The notes under the pieces: model-generated
What the model saw: only the letters and a program-made list of their open reading frames with translations
The model's database searches: none
Told to the model about the DNA's origin: nothing
Program-made: the position numbers and the translations under genes
Part shown: one piece after another, positions 7,563 to 13,708 of the stretch
Position numbering within the stretch: the first letter of the stretch is position 1
Layout: each line of letters opens with the position of its first letter
NCBI GenBank assembly: GCA_019751475.1
Contig: JAIENH010000677.1
Location: 1 to 13,708 of the forward strand
DNA length: 13,708 bases
From: Cyclobacteriaceae bacterium
GTDB lineage: Bacteria > Bacteroidota > Bacteroidia > Cytophagales > Cyclobacteriaceae
Direction of reading: 5' to 3'

Positions 7563-8719
7563 GTGAAGCGACCGTAGTCCGGATTTTGTACTTCTGCTTT
7601 TTTTGCTGCACAGCAGCATGGCTTCCCAAGCTGGCTGACTATTGCATGGCCTCCGGACTTAGCAGTGGTGAAATGAGTTTCATTCTCAGCATTCCTCCCA
7701 TTATGATGTTTGCCGTGCAGCCGTTGTATGGTGTGATCGCAGATAAAGTGGGACACAAGCGCACGGTACTATTGGCAGCCATTCTTTCATCCATTACCTA
7801 TGCAGGCTATCTCCTTCCTGGCGGGTTTGAATATCTGATCATCATCACGATCCTGATGTCCGTGTTTTATAACACACTTCAACCTGTGTTAGACAGTATT
7901 GCGTTGCGAATTGCCGGTCGCGACCAGTCATTCTCTTACGGCACCCTGCGAATATTCGGGGCAGCAGGCTGGGCCGTGACAAGCGTCATCAACGGACAAC
8001 TTATTGATGCCATTGACATCAATGCCATTTTTATTGTTTCCGCCTTGGCTATGTTCCTGGTCTTCTTGTTCGGCTTCATGTTAAAAGATCATCCGAACGA
8101 AAAAACAAATAGTAACGCCTACGAAAATGTATGGAGTGTTATTCGAAATCCTTCGATGATGTTGCTGCTGATCTGCGTGTTCTTAGTTTCTGTGGGTGCC
8201 ACCACCATCTGGAATTTCTACTCGACTTACTTGAAAGAAAATGGTGCCAGCGATTCGCTCGTGGGCTATGGCCTATCGATTCAGGGGTTATGCGAATTGC
8301 CCCTGTTCTATTTCTCAGCTCGTATCATTTTACGATTGGGATTAAAAACAACCCTGGTTATCACCGTGTTGGCAACAGCCATTCGTCTTTGGTTGTACAG
8401 CGCAACAAAAAATCCGTATGCCGCCTTGCCAATTGAACTGCTACAAGGTTTTTCATGGAGTTTGTTTTGGGTAGCCTGTGTGGAGTCCGTAAATAAACTG
8501 GTAGATGCAAGATGGTTGGCCACAGGCCAATCACTTTTATATGCTGCTTACTTTGGTGCTGGTGCGATTGCAGGCAATTATTGGACAGAACATTTTCACA
8601 GTCAAGGCATGAAGATTTCAGAAGTATTCTTCCTAAATGCCATTTTGGTTGGAGTGGTAGTAATTATTCTAATGGTTTTTATGAAGCGGCAACAATCACC
8701 TTTAAAGCCCAGCCTTTAG
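7559..8719 (+). CDS. MFS permease, LacY/NupG-like branch, probable sugar importer
   Basis: A 386-residue inner-membrane protein with about 12 hydrophobic helices. The loop between helices 2 and 3 carries the MFS signature GVIADKVGHKR (58-68). SYGTLRIFGAAGWAV in the middle of the N-terminal half matches the S-Y-G-x-x-R-x-x-G-x-x-G pattern of the sugar and nucleoside proton symporters. The start ATG lies inside the NagB-family stop (ATGA), which makes coupling very likely and points to the same substrate class. The 3' end overlaps the convergent Rieske gene by 18 bp. The substrate cannot be read from sequence. Import of an amino sugar or derivative is inferred from the neighbours. Confidence 0.88.
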   Translation: MSEATVVRILYFCFFCCTAAWLPKLADYCMASGLSSGEMSFILSIPPIMMFAVQPLYGVIADKVGHKRTVLLAAILSSITYAGYLLPGGFEYLIIITILMSVFYNTLQPVLDSIALRIAGRDQSFSYGTLRIFGAAGWAVTSVINGQLIDAIDINAIFIVSALAMFLVFLFGFMLKDHPNEKTNSNAYENVWSVIRNPSMMLLLICVFLVSVGATTIWNFYSTYLKENGASDSLVGYGLSIQGLCELPLFYFSARIILRLGLKTTLVITVLATAIRLWLYSATKNPYAALPIELLQGFSWSLFWVACVESVNKLVDARWLATGQSLLYAAYFGAGAIAGNYWTEHFHSQGMKISEVFFLNAILVGVVVIILMVFMKRQQSPLKPSL

Positions 8720-9892
8720 TTTCTCAACGCACCAATCTACAAAGTTTACCACCTGGTCTTCTACAGGCGCATAAGGGCCAGGGGCATAGGCGCTGCTTTT
8801 GATGCCGAGGTAATTGTTTTCACACAGACGTGCGTCTTGCTCTCCTGTCACTTCCCAAAATTTTGTAAGTCGCTCCAATTCAAAATCTTTTCCTTCCTCC
8901 GCTTTACCATCCACCAGCCAACAAAACTGCACGTGCGTTGTAGCTGCATCAATGGGTGTTACCCGCATGGTCCACACATAATCACTCACAGCATCCATCC
9001 AAAAGTTTGGGTAGTTTACCAAGCCCACCACACCTGCATCATGGTCTGTGTGTTGTCCCATGGGAATAGAAATTTTTCTTCCATCCACACTGTAGCTCTC
9101 TACTCCGGGTCGCAGCGGGTAGCGAACGGCATACGTAGTGGTGCCTTCGGTTACCTCCACTAGTTTTGTCTCCAAACCTTTTTCACTCCAAACCTTTTGC
9201 TTTGTTGCTGTTAGTTCATCAACATTCTCAATAAGGTTTGCGCCCGCCACGGCATTACAATATTCAGGGTGCGCCCCACCACAATGGTAGCACTCGCGAA
9301 AATTTTCAGCCACTAACTTCCAGTTTGCTTGCAGGGTGTAATTCTTACAAGCAGCCAGTTTTGCTTGCGGCAAATGGTAGGGTTTGAGATATGGAGTAAG
9401 ACTCCTTTCAATAGTCGAAAAATCAGGTGCTTCGCTTGCCAGCGAAATAAAAATCAACCCCTCCACTACTCGCACATGCACGGGACGAAGACCGAATTGT
9501 TCTTTCGGAAAATCGTCAGGCATCATGCGCGCTTTTAGCAACGCACCATCTGTATCATACACCCACAAATGATACGGACAAACCAGCCTCGTAGCATGAC
9601 CCGACTCCTCCAGGCATATTGCAGAGCCGCGATGCCGACACGTATTGTAATGTGCGTGCACTTTATCCTGACTGCCGCGAATGACAATAACCGAATCATG
9701 CCGCAGATGATATAAAAAATAATCACCCGCTTTGGGTATCTGCGCTATGCTGCCTGCATACAGCCAGCTCGTCTTGAAAATTGATTTCCACTCGGCTTCA
9801 AAAAAATCACTCTCTGTATAGAAAGGCTGCTCCAGGCTGTAACCCGATTTGTAGCTTTTCACATACGATGCAATTCTTTCGCGATAGATCAC
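8702..9892 (-). CDS. Rieske non-heme iron oxygenase alpha subunit, betaine/carnitine-oxygenase-like
   Basis: A 396-residue cytoplasmic oxygenase. The Rieske [2Fe-2S] ligands are Cys85, His87, Cys105 and His108 (CRHRGS ... CPYHLW). The mononuclear iron site has His203 and His208 in ECYHCGGAHP, and Asp353 in EQDARLCE. The bridging residue before His203 is Glu200 rather than the Asp of ring-hydroxylating dioxygenases. This, and the APGPYAPVEDQVVNFVDW tail, resemble the enzymes acting on glycine betaine, choline, carnitine and stachydrine, which hydroxylate or N-demethylate quaternary amines. The start is GTG at 9892, 12 bp after the ROK stop, and it is the last gene of the operon. A reductase partner is needed for electrons but none is seen here. 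The true substrate is unknown; a methylated amino sugar is a context-based guess. Confidence 0.9.
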   Translation of the reverse strand: MIYRERIASYVKSYKSGYSLEQPFYTESDFFEAEWKSIFKTSWLYAGSIAQIPKAGDYFLYHLRHDSVIVIRGSQDKVHAHYNTCRHRGSAICLEESGHATRLVCPYHLWVYDTDGALLKARMMPDDFPKEQFGLRPVHVRVVEGLIFISLASEAPDFSTIERSLTPYLKPYHLPQAKLAACKNYTLQANWKLVAENFRECYHCGGAHPEYCNAVAGANLIENVDELTATKQKVWSEKGLETKLVEVTEGTTTYAVRYPLRPGVESYSVDGRKISIPMGQHTDHDAGVVGLVNYPNFWMDAVSDYVWTMRVTPIDAATTHVQFCWLVDGKAEEGKDFELERLTKFWEVTGEQDARLCENNYLGIKSSAYAPGPYAPVEDQVVNFVDWCVEKLKAGL

Positions 9893-9904
9893 AACTTATG
9901 AAGT

Positions 9905-10810
9905 TTAATTCTTTGCTTCCATCCTGTCCATCGCATAACAAGCTGCACCGATGGCACCTGCCAAATCTCCATGTACGGCTTTTACAATTTGCGGGCGAAT
10001 GCCGCCCGGCTGCCATTCAAACTCATCCATCCAGCGATTCAACGGTATAAACAGATCATCGTTGGCTTCGGCAATTCCTCCACCCACTACAATGGTATCT
10101 GGTGAAATCAGGTTGCTGGCAGAGGCGAGGCCTATCGCGAGTTTGCGCACGGAGGTGAGCCAAATGTCTTTTGCTACCGCATCACCACTCCGGTAGGCTT
10201 TTAACAACTCATGTGTAGATGAAAATTTCCCTCCGCTCCTTTTTTCTATTGTGCAGTTGCCGATGCAATCTTCCAAACTGCCCGGCATATTCGTTACGTC
10301 TTTTTCACCATCGCTATCCACTACCGTGTGACCGATGTGACCCGCTTTATTAAACGAACCCTGAAACGGCTTGCCGTGAATGAGCAATGCACCCCCTACG
10401 CCCGTGCCTAGTGTTACCATTACTGCGTTAACGCTATTTTTAGCTGCACCGGTCTTCGCTTCCGCCACCAGGGCCGCTACACCATCATTCAACACAAAGG
10501 CTGGGCAGTTCAAATGATCTTGCCAAACAAAATTCTCAAGCCCTTGCAGCCGGCCGGGCATGTGTGCGATAGCTGTATTATTTTTGTTAGGAAGGCCTGG
10601 GGCAGAAATACCTACGGGAATATTCTTGGCCTTCAATTTTTCTTTCAGGTCGTTAACGGTCTTGTAGATGTCTGCTTTCCATTCTCCGCCATCGTGCGTG
10701 GCTGTATACACCTGGTGCAGCACACTTCCTGCATGATCAATAGCAACTCCTTTGATGCGGGTGCCCCCCAGATCAATCCCAATAGAAACATTTTTGAGAT
10801 CGCTGTTCAT
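9905..10810 (-). CDS. ROK-family sugar kinase, atypical (zinc motif lost)
   Basis: A 301-residue ROK-fold protein. The ATP loop GIDLGGTRIKG (11-21), the catalytic Asp109 in LNDGVAAL, LGTGVGGALL (134-143) and VVGGGIAEAN are all present, so phosphotransfer looks possible. Two hallmarks are altered. The ExGH motif reads HIGH (158-161), with His in place of the Glu that contacts the sugar. The CxCGxxGCxE zinc cluster is absent: the segment 162-186 keeps a similar length but has only Cys182 and Cys186. The start is set at the ATG overlapping the SDR stop (TAATG) rather than an ATG seven codons upstream. It sits between the SDR and Rieske genes of one operon. It may phosphorylate an unusual sugar or sugar acid. 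A non-kinase role is less likely because the catalytic Asp is kept. Confidence 0.88.
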   Translation of the reverse strand: MNSDLKNVSIGIDLGGTRIKGVAIDHAGSVLHQVYTATHDGGEWKADIYKTVNDLKEKLKAKNIPVGISAPGLPNKNNTAIAHMPGRLQGLENFVWQDHLNCPAFVLNDGVAALVAEAKTGAAKNSVNAVMVTLGTGVGGALLIHGKPFQGSFNKAGHIGHTVVDSDGEKDVTNMPGSLEDCIGNCTIEKRSGGKFSSTHELLKAYRSGDAVAKDIWLTSVRKLAIGLASASNLISPDTIVVGGGIAEANDDLFIPLNRWMDEFEWQPGGIRPQIVKAVHGDLAGAIGAACYAMDRMEAKN

Positions 10811-11589
10811 TACGTCTCGCTGATACACCATCCGCCATCCACTGACACCACCTGACCCGTGGTAAACTTCGATTGCTCGCTCATAAAGTATGTAGCCAAA
10901 CCGTCAAGGTCTTCCGGTTGACCGATGCGGCCACCATCTAACGGTTGCTTATACTTTATGAAAGCCAAAATTTCTTCATCATTCGCTGCGCGCTGCGCCA
11001 TCGGTGTTTCCACGAGGGCGGGAGCAATAACATTGACTCGAATATTCTCCTTTATATAATAGGCGGCAACCGATTTGCTAAAGCCAATGACAGCCGACTT
11101 AGCAGCCGCATAAGCATGAGTAGAAAAATAGGTAGGCGAAGGTGAAAAACCCAGGACCGATCCCATATTCAAAATACTGCCGCCTTTCTTCAATTGTAAA
11201 AATTTTCTTACTGCCGCCTGATTGCTCAACATAAGCGAGGTAAGATTCAAGTCCAGCGTCTTATTCCACCCTTCCAGCGACAATTCATGCAAAGGGCCAT
11301 CACCCATTTTTCTTCCACTGCCACCAGCTACATGATAGAGTCCATCAAAACTTCCAAAACTTTTTTCACACACATTGATAGCATCTATTGCCGTACTGGC
11401 GATTGAAGCATCACCACTCACAGCGCGGGCATTTTTTCCAAGCAACGCTTGCGCAGCCTCAACAGTCGCTTCGTTTCGACCAACCACTACAACACAAGCA
11501 CCTTGCGCTACAAATGCTTTTGCGGCAGAAAGACCCAAACCTGTGGTGCCTCCAATGACAACAATATTTTTATTCGCTAGCATGCTCAT
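10810..11589 (-). CDS. Short-chain dehydrogenase/reductase (SDR)
   Basis: A 259-residue classical SDR oxidoreductase. The nucleotide-binding motif is GGTTGLGL (13-20), and the acid/base set is Asn115, Ser144, Tyr160 and Lys164 (YAAAK). The NAG-type motif reads HVAGG (86-90). The C-terminal TTGQVVSVDGGW is typical of the family. Enzymes of this kind in sugar clusters oxidise a hydroxyl to a ketone or lactone with NAD(P). The Arg38 in VVVVGRNE after beta-2 is often linked to NADP preference, but this is only suggestive. It follows the aldolase gene by 8 bp and overlaps the ROK start by one base. The substrate is unknown. M3 (11583) is an alternative start. Confidence 0.92.
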   Translation of the reverse strand: MSMLANKNIVVIGGTTGLGLSAAKAFVAQGACVVVVGRNEATVEAAQALLGKNARAVSGDASIASTAIDAINVCEKSFGSFDGLYHVAGGSGRKMGDGPLHELSLEGWNKTLDLNLTSLMLSNQAAVRKFLQLKKGGSILNMGSVLGFSPSPTYFSTHAYAAAKSAVIGFSKSVAAYYIKENIRVNVIAPALVETPMAQRAANDEEILAFIKYKQPLDGGRIGQPEDLDGLATYFMSEQSKFTTGQVVSVDGGWCISET

Positions 11590-11597
11590 TTATGAAA

Positions 11598-12224
11598 TCA
11601 TTCTACCAATGTCCGGATTGTTTTTGATAATTGATTTATATCAAGGGGCGCCTTACCAAATAATTGTGATCCAAGGCCCACTGCAATCGCTCCACTGTTT
11701 AGCCAAGTGGCTATTTCAGCTTTGTCCGCCTTGATGCCCCCCGTTGGCAAAAATTGCATGGTTGAAAAAATATCCTTCATCGCTTTGATGAAGGCCGGGC
11801 CACCCAGCAAGTTTGCAGGGTAAATCTTCACCAAGTCAATGCCTGCATTCTCCGCTTGTCCTACTTCCGATGCCGTGCTGCAACCAGGTATCCACAAGAT
11901 ATTTCTCGATTTCGTAAAGTCAATCAATTCAGTTGAGATGATTGGAGAGATCAAAAAATCGGCTCCGATGGAATGAAATGTTTCTGCGTCTGTCGTGTTT
12001 TTGATGGTGCCTACACCAAGCTTTAGATCATAGAGGTTACTCTTGCAATATTTCTTCAGCTCATAAAACACCTGGTCAGCTTCTGCGATACGATTGGTGA
12101 ACTCAAAACACCGGATGCCTGCTTCGTAACAGGCGGTAACAAGCTCCTTCATCACGCCAACATCCGGGTGTGAATGGAGGGGCACGACCTTCTGTTTTCT
12201 GATCAGTTCAGCGAGTGACTGCAT
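11598..12224 (-). CDS. KDPG/KHG-type class I aldolase
   Basis: A 208-residue TIM-barrel aldolase of the family that splits 2-keto-3-deoxy-6-phosphogluconate (or 4-hydroxy-2-oxoglutarate) into pyruvate and an aldehyde. The Schiff-base lysine is Lys133 in DLVKIYPAN. Glu41 and Arg45 lie in FEFTNR, equivalent to the E. coli E-V-T-L-R motif. The phosphate-binding end LPTGGIK (159-165) and VGLGSQLF (182-189) are present. PLHSHPD near the N terminus and the FEFTNR wording fit the Bacteroidota version of the family. It is the first gene of the operon, so a 2-keto-3-deoxy sugar acid is probably the pathway's end intermediate. No sugar-acid dehydratase that would make it is seen in this window. Confidence 0.92.
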   Translation of the reverse strand: MQSLAELIRKQKVVPLHSHPDVGVMKELVTACYEAGIRCFEFTNRIAEADQVFYELKKYCKSNLYDLKLGVGTIKNTTDAETFHSIGADFLISPIISTELIDFTKSRNILWIPGCSTASEVGQAENAGIDLVKIYPANLLGGPAFIKAMKDIFSTMQFLPTGGIKADKAEIATWLNSGAIAVGLGSQLFGKAPLDINQLSKTIRTLVE

Positions 12225-12442
12225 AACTTAGGATGCCTGAAGAAACCGGTTGACGCATTGCAATAAAAATAATGGACAATATAAGAAAAGGTGGTGAGGT
12301 TGGAAATAAATCAACAGCGGAGATATATGAATGGAATCCGTTGACGTTTCTGATCTATAGGAGCAATTAAGTGGGTGGAGACATTCCGTCAAACCGAATT
12401 TTTAAAATAGATTCGGTATTTTTAACCTATTCTGTTGTAAGC
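12225..12442. promoter_or_regulatory. Divergent spacer upstream of the aldolase operon, with palindromes
   Basis: This 218-bp AT-rich spacer lies between the aldolase start (minus) and the small secreted-protein gene (plus). It holds the perfect palindrome AACCGGTT at 12244-12251, 19 bp before the aldolase ATG. This fits the AAnCGnTT core common in LacI-family operators. A second inverted repeat, ACCGAAT/ATTCGGT with an 11-nt gap, lies at 12393-12417 and is followed by a short T run. TATTTTTA at 12417-12424 is a near-match to the Bacteroidota -7 element for the plus-strand gene. No regulator gene is adjacent. The operator and promoter readings are tentative. Confidence 0.4.
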
Positions 12443-12949
12443 ATGAAAACAAGAGTTGCTCTACTTATCGTTATACTTCTCTTTCCTACAGCTACTTTTT
12501 CCCAGCGAGTTGATCGCACACCCAACTCTCAGCAAGAAAAAACCCTGCTGATGCTACAGAAGAAAAACAAAAATAAAAACGCTTACTATAAAGCCGGTGA
12601 TGAAATCACCTTTCAGTTAAAAGGACTAAAATCAAAAATTCGCGATGAGATCATTGAGATTAAAGACAGTGTGCTGGTGTTTAAAGGCTACACGATTCCG
12701 GTGAAGGAGATAAAATGTCTCTACGTGGATGAAAAGACGAAGTGGTGGCTCCGCTACAAAATCGCCCAACTTACGCTTATTGCCGGCACGGGCTATTTGC
12801 TTTTGGATGTAATCAACACAGGTCAGCTGAGCAGGGAAACATTGAACGTGACCGCTATGATTGTAAGTGTTGGTGTGATTGCCAGACTACTGATCAGCAA
12901 TAAGATTAAGATAAGGGGACGGACAAAACTTCGGATTTTGAAACTTTGA
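12443..12949 (+). CDS. Small secreted or membrane protein of unknown function
   Basis: A 168-residue protein not recognised as a named family. The ATG at 12443 is preferred over one 72 bp upstream (12371) because it places a clear signal peptide at the very N terminus (MKTRVALLIVILLFPTATFS, then Gln21). A lysine-rich linker follows (39-50). Next is a beta-rich segment (about 50-97) with alternating hydrophobic residues, then two likely transmembrane helices at about 106-124 and 134-152. The C terminus is very basic (KIKIRGRTKLRILKL). A protein of this layout would be exported and held in a membrane. It is divergent from the aldolase operon, and no functional link to it is evident. Confidence 0.75.
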   Translation: MKTRVALLIVILLFPTATFSQRVDRTPNSQQEKTLLMLQKKNKNKNAYYKAGDEITFQLKGLKSKIRDEIIEIKDSVLVFKGYTIPVKEIKCLYVDEKTKWWLRYKIAQLTLIAGTGYLLLDVINTGQLSRETLNVTAMIVSVGVIARLLISNKIKIRGRTKLRILKL

Positions 12950-13151
12950 CCTTAGCGCAGCATAGTCAACTGCTCCTCCGCATATCGTCTATACACTTTG
13001 CCAATCCTAAAATCCGACCCGTTTATCAGCGTACTCGCCTTTTTTACTGTTGCGCAGGGAGATGATAGGCGACTCATCAACAAACGAAATGAAGGAGCGA
13101 TCAACAGAAAGTAAAAGATGAGGAAACGGAAAACAGGTTGATGATGCTCGA
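12950..13151. other. 202-bp spacer between convergent genes, no clear gene
   Basis: The spacer separates the small secreted-protein gene from the PIN-domain gene. A minus-strand frame of 67 codons (13155-12952) crosses it, but its composition (F/L/S-rich, then charged) does not look like one protein. A second minus frame reads better for part of the way before stopping, so the spacer could hold a frameshifted remnant or a non-coding repeat. A weak inverted repeat, GATGA/TCATC, lies at 13061-13078. No convincing terminator was found. Confidence 0.3.
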
Positions 13152-13550
13152 TCAACTGTACAGTTTGATGAAATTTGTTACACTGACAATAGGTATACCT
13201 CGAAAGGGGTGCAGCGAAAGCAAATCTCCGTCTCGGGTAATCAAGGCCGAAGCTTGGCAGCTAACTGCCAGCTCTAAAAACATATCATCTTTTGGATCTC
13301 GACATACCGCTATTTTTTCGGTAATGCCAATGAACTGGCTGAGTTTTAAGAAGTTGGCAAGGAAATCGATTTTTGTTTCATTGGTAAGGTATTTTTGTAA
13401 TCTCGGCTTCTCCAATGTTTTGGCAAGCTCTCTAAATGTCTCTTCCGAGCGTGCAATGCCTTGTGCCTTGCCGATATCAAAGGCCAGACGGCAAACGCCT
13501 TCCACCAGTGCTGCGCTAATCAATACATTGGTGTCAAAAACAAAGAGCAT
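13152..13550 (-). CDS. PIN-domain ribonuclease, probable toxin
   Basis: A 132-residue PIN-fold protein, the usual size for toxins of VapC-like systems. The acidic metal-binding residues are Asp6 (FDTNVLISA), Glu41 (FRELAKTL), Asp85 and Asp88/89 (CRDPKDDMF), and Asp107/109 (TRDGDLL). The wording FDTNVLISA and CRDPKDDMFLELA is typical of the COG1569-type branch annotated as putative toxin-antitoxin PIN proteins. These proteins are predicted to cut RNA when freed from their antitoxin. The gene starts immediately after the stop of the upstream gene (TAG then ATG), which is the normal antitoxin-toxin arrangement. All catalytic positions appear intact. The RNA target is unknown. Confidence 0.87.
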   Translation of the reverse strand: MLFVFDTNVLISAALVEGVCRLAFDIGKAQGIARSEETFRELAKTLEKPRLQKYLTNETKIDFLANFLKLSQFIGITEKIAVCRDPKDDMFLELAVSCQASALITRDGDLLSLHPFRGIPIVSVTNFIKLYS

Positions 13551-13708
13551 CTATTCTTCTTTCAGCAGCTCGTCCAGTTTTTCGGGTGTTAATCCCTGGC
13601 GTTTAGCGTATGCTGTCATGTCATCCATTACTTGTTCCATGCTACGCCTTGGCTTGGCCACAAAGGCTTGTATCATAAGGGCAAGTGTATTTTTCTCTTG
13701 GTTAGAAA
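13551..13708 (-). CDS. Probable antitoxin partner of the PIN toxin (5' end beyond window)
   Basis: An open frame enters from the right edge and ends at TAG 13553-13551, directly before the toxin ATG. The 51 visible residues are helical and charged, with KPRRSMEQVMDDM in the middle and LTPEKLDELLKEE at the end. They contain no recognisable domain, as is common for the toxin-binding C-terminal part of such antitoxins. The DNA-binding N-terminal part would lie outside the window. The call rests on position and size rather than on a family match. An ATG inside the window could also serve as a later start. Confidence 0.6.
   Translation of the reverse strand, partial: SNQEKNTLALMIQAFVAKPRRSMEQVMDDMTAYAKRQGLTPEKLDELLKEE

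Noticed and set aside
8837..10196. Several plus-strand open frames of 60-110 codons opposite the Rieske and ROK genes
   Set aside because: They are antisense to well-supported genes, lack recognisable domains, and have compositions expected of shadow frames.
9905..10810. Sequencing error as the cause of the missing ROK zinc motif
   Set aside because: The frame is continuous, flanking motifs are intact on both sides, and the altered segment keeps about the normal length.
10808..10831. Upstream ATG at 10831 as the ROK start
   Set aside because: It would add seven non-family residues inside the SDR gene; the TAATG junction start at 10810 fits the normal ROK N terminus.
1..13708. CRISPR array, tRNA, rRNA, insertion sequence or phage attachment site
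   Set aside because: No regularly spaced repeats, no cloverleaf-like or rRNA-like segments, and no transposase or integrase were seen on either strand.

Overview
The window looks like chromosomal DNA from a member of the Bacteroidota, probably of the Cytophagales type. The evidence is indirect. Gene starts lack Shine-Dalgarno sequences. There is a TPR-PAS sensor kinase with an N-terminal signal peptide. The aldolase has the Bacteroidota-style sequence, and one small secreted protein starts its predicted mature part with Gln. Base composition is moderate, with AT-rich intergenic DNA. No rRNA, tRNA, CRISPR array, integrase or transposase was seen.

Layout. Positions 2-70 hold the last codons of a gene that appears to be another histidine kinase. 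A complete 1122-residue TPR/PAS/PAS histidine kinase follows (151-3519). It runs into a convergent block on the minus strand: an UlaG-like metallo-beta-lactamase-fold hydrolase, a four-helix-bundle (S23-type) protein, a short core-MetE methyltransferase and a UPF0309-type SIS sugar-isomerase protein (3492-6722). A 105-bp divergent spacer separates the SIS gene from a plus-strand pair, a NagB-family deaminase and a LacY/NupG-like MFS permease, which overlap by ATGA. Convergent to the permease is a tight minus-strand operon of KDPG-type aldolase, SDR dehydrogenase, unusual ROK kinase and Rieske oxygenase (transcribed from 12224 down to 8702). The right end has a small secreted or membrane protein of unknown function (12443-12949), a 200-bp spacer, and a PIN-domain toxin gene preceded by the 3' end of its probable antitoxin gene, cut by the window edge.

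How the genes may work together. The block 4861-12224 has transport, phosphorylation, deamination, isomerisation, oxidation and aldol cleavage functions, as expected for catabolism of an amino sugar or amino-sugar acid. It also holds two enzymes uncommon in sugar clusters. One is a Rieske non-heme iron oxygenase with a glutamate bridge, resembling those acting on betaine- or carnitine-like compounds. The other is a core-MetE protein that could pass a methyl group to homocysteine. A reasonable inference is a pathway for an N- or O-methylated (perhaps quaternary) amino sugar, but no single gene proves the substrate. The ROK kinase has lost both the usual ExGH glutamate and the zinc cysteines, which also points to an unusual substrate or role. 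No reductase for the Rieske enzyme, sugar-acid dehydratase, deacetylase or dedicated regulator is visible here.
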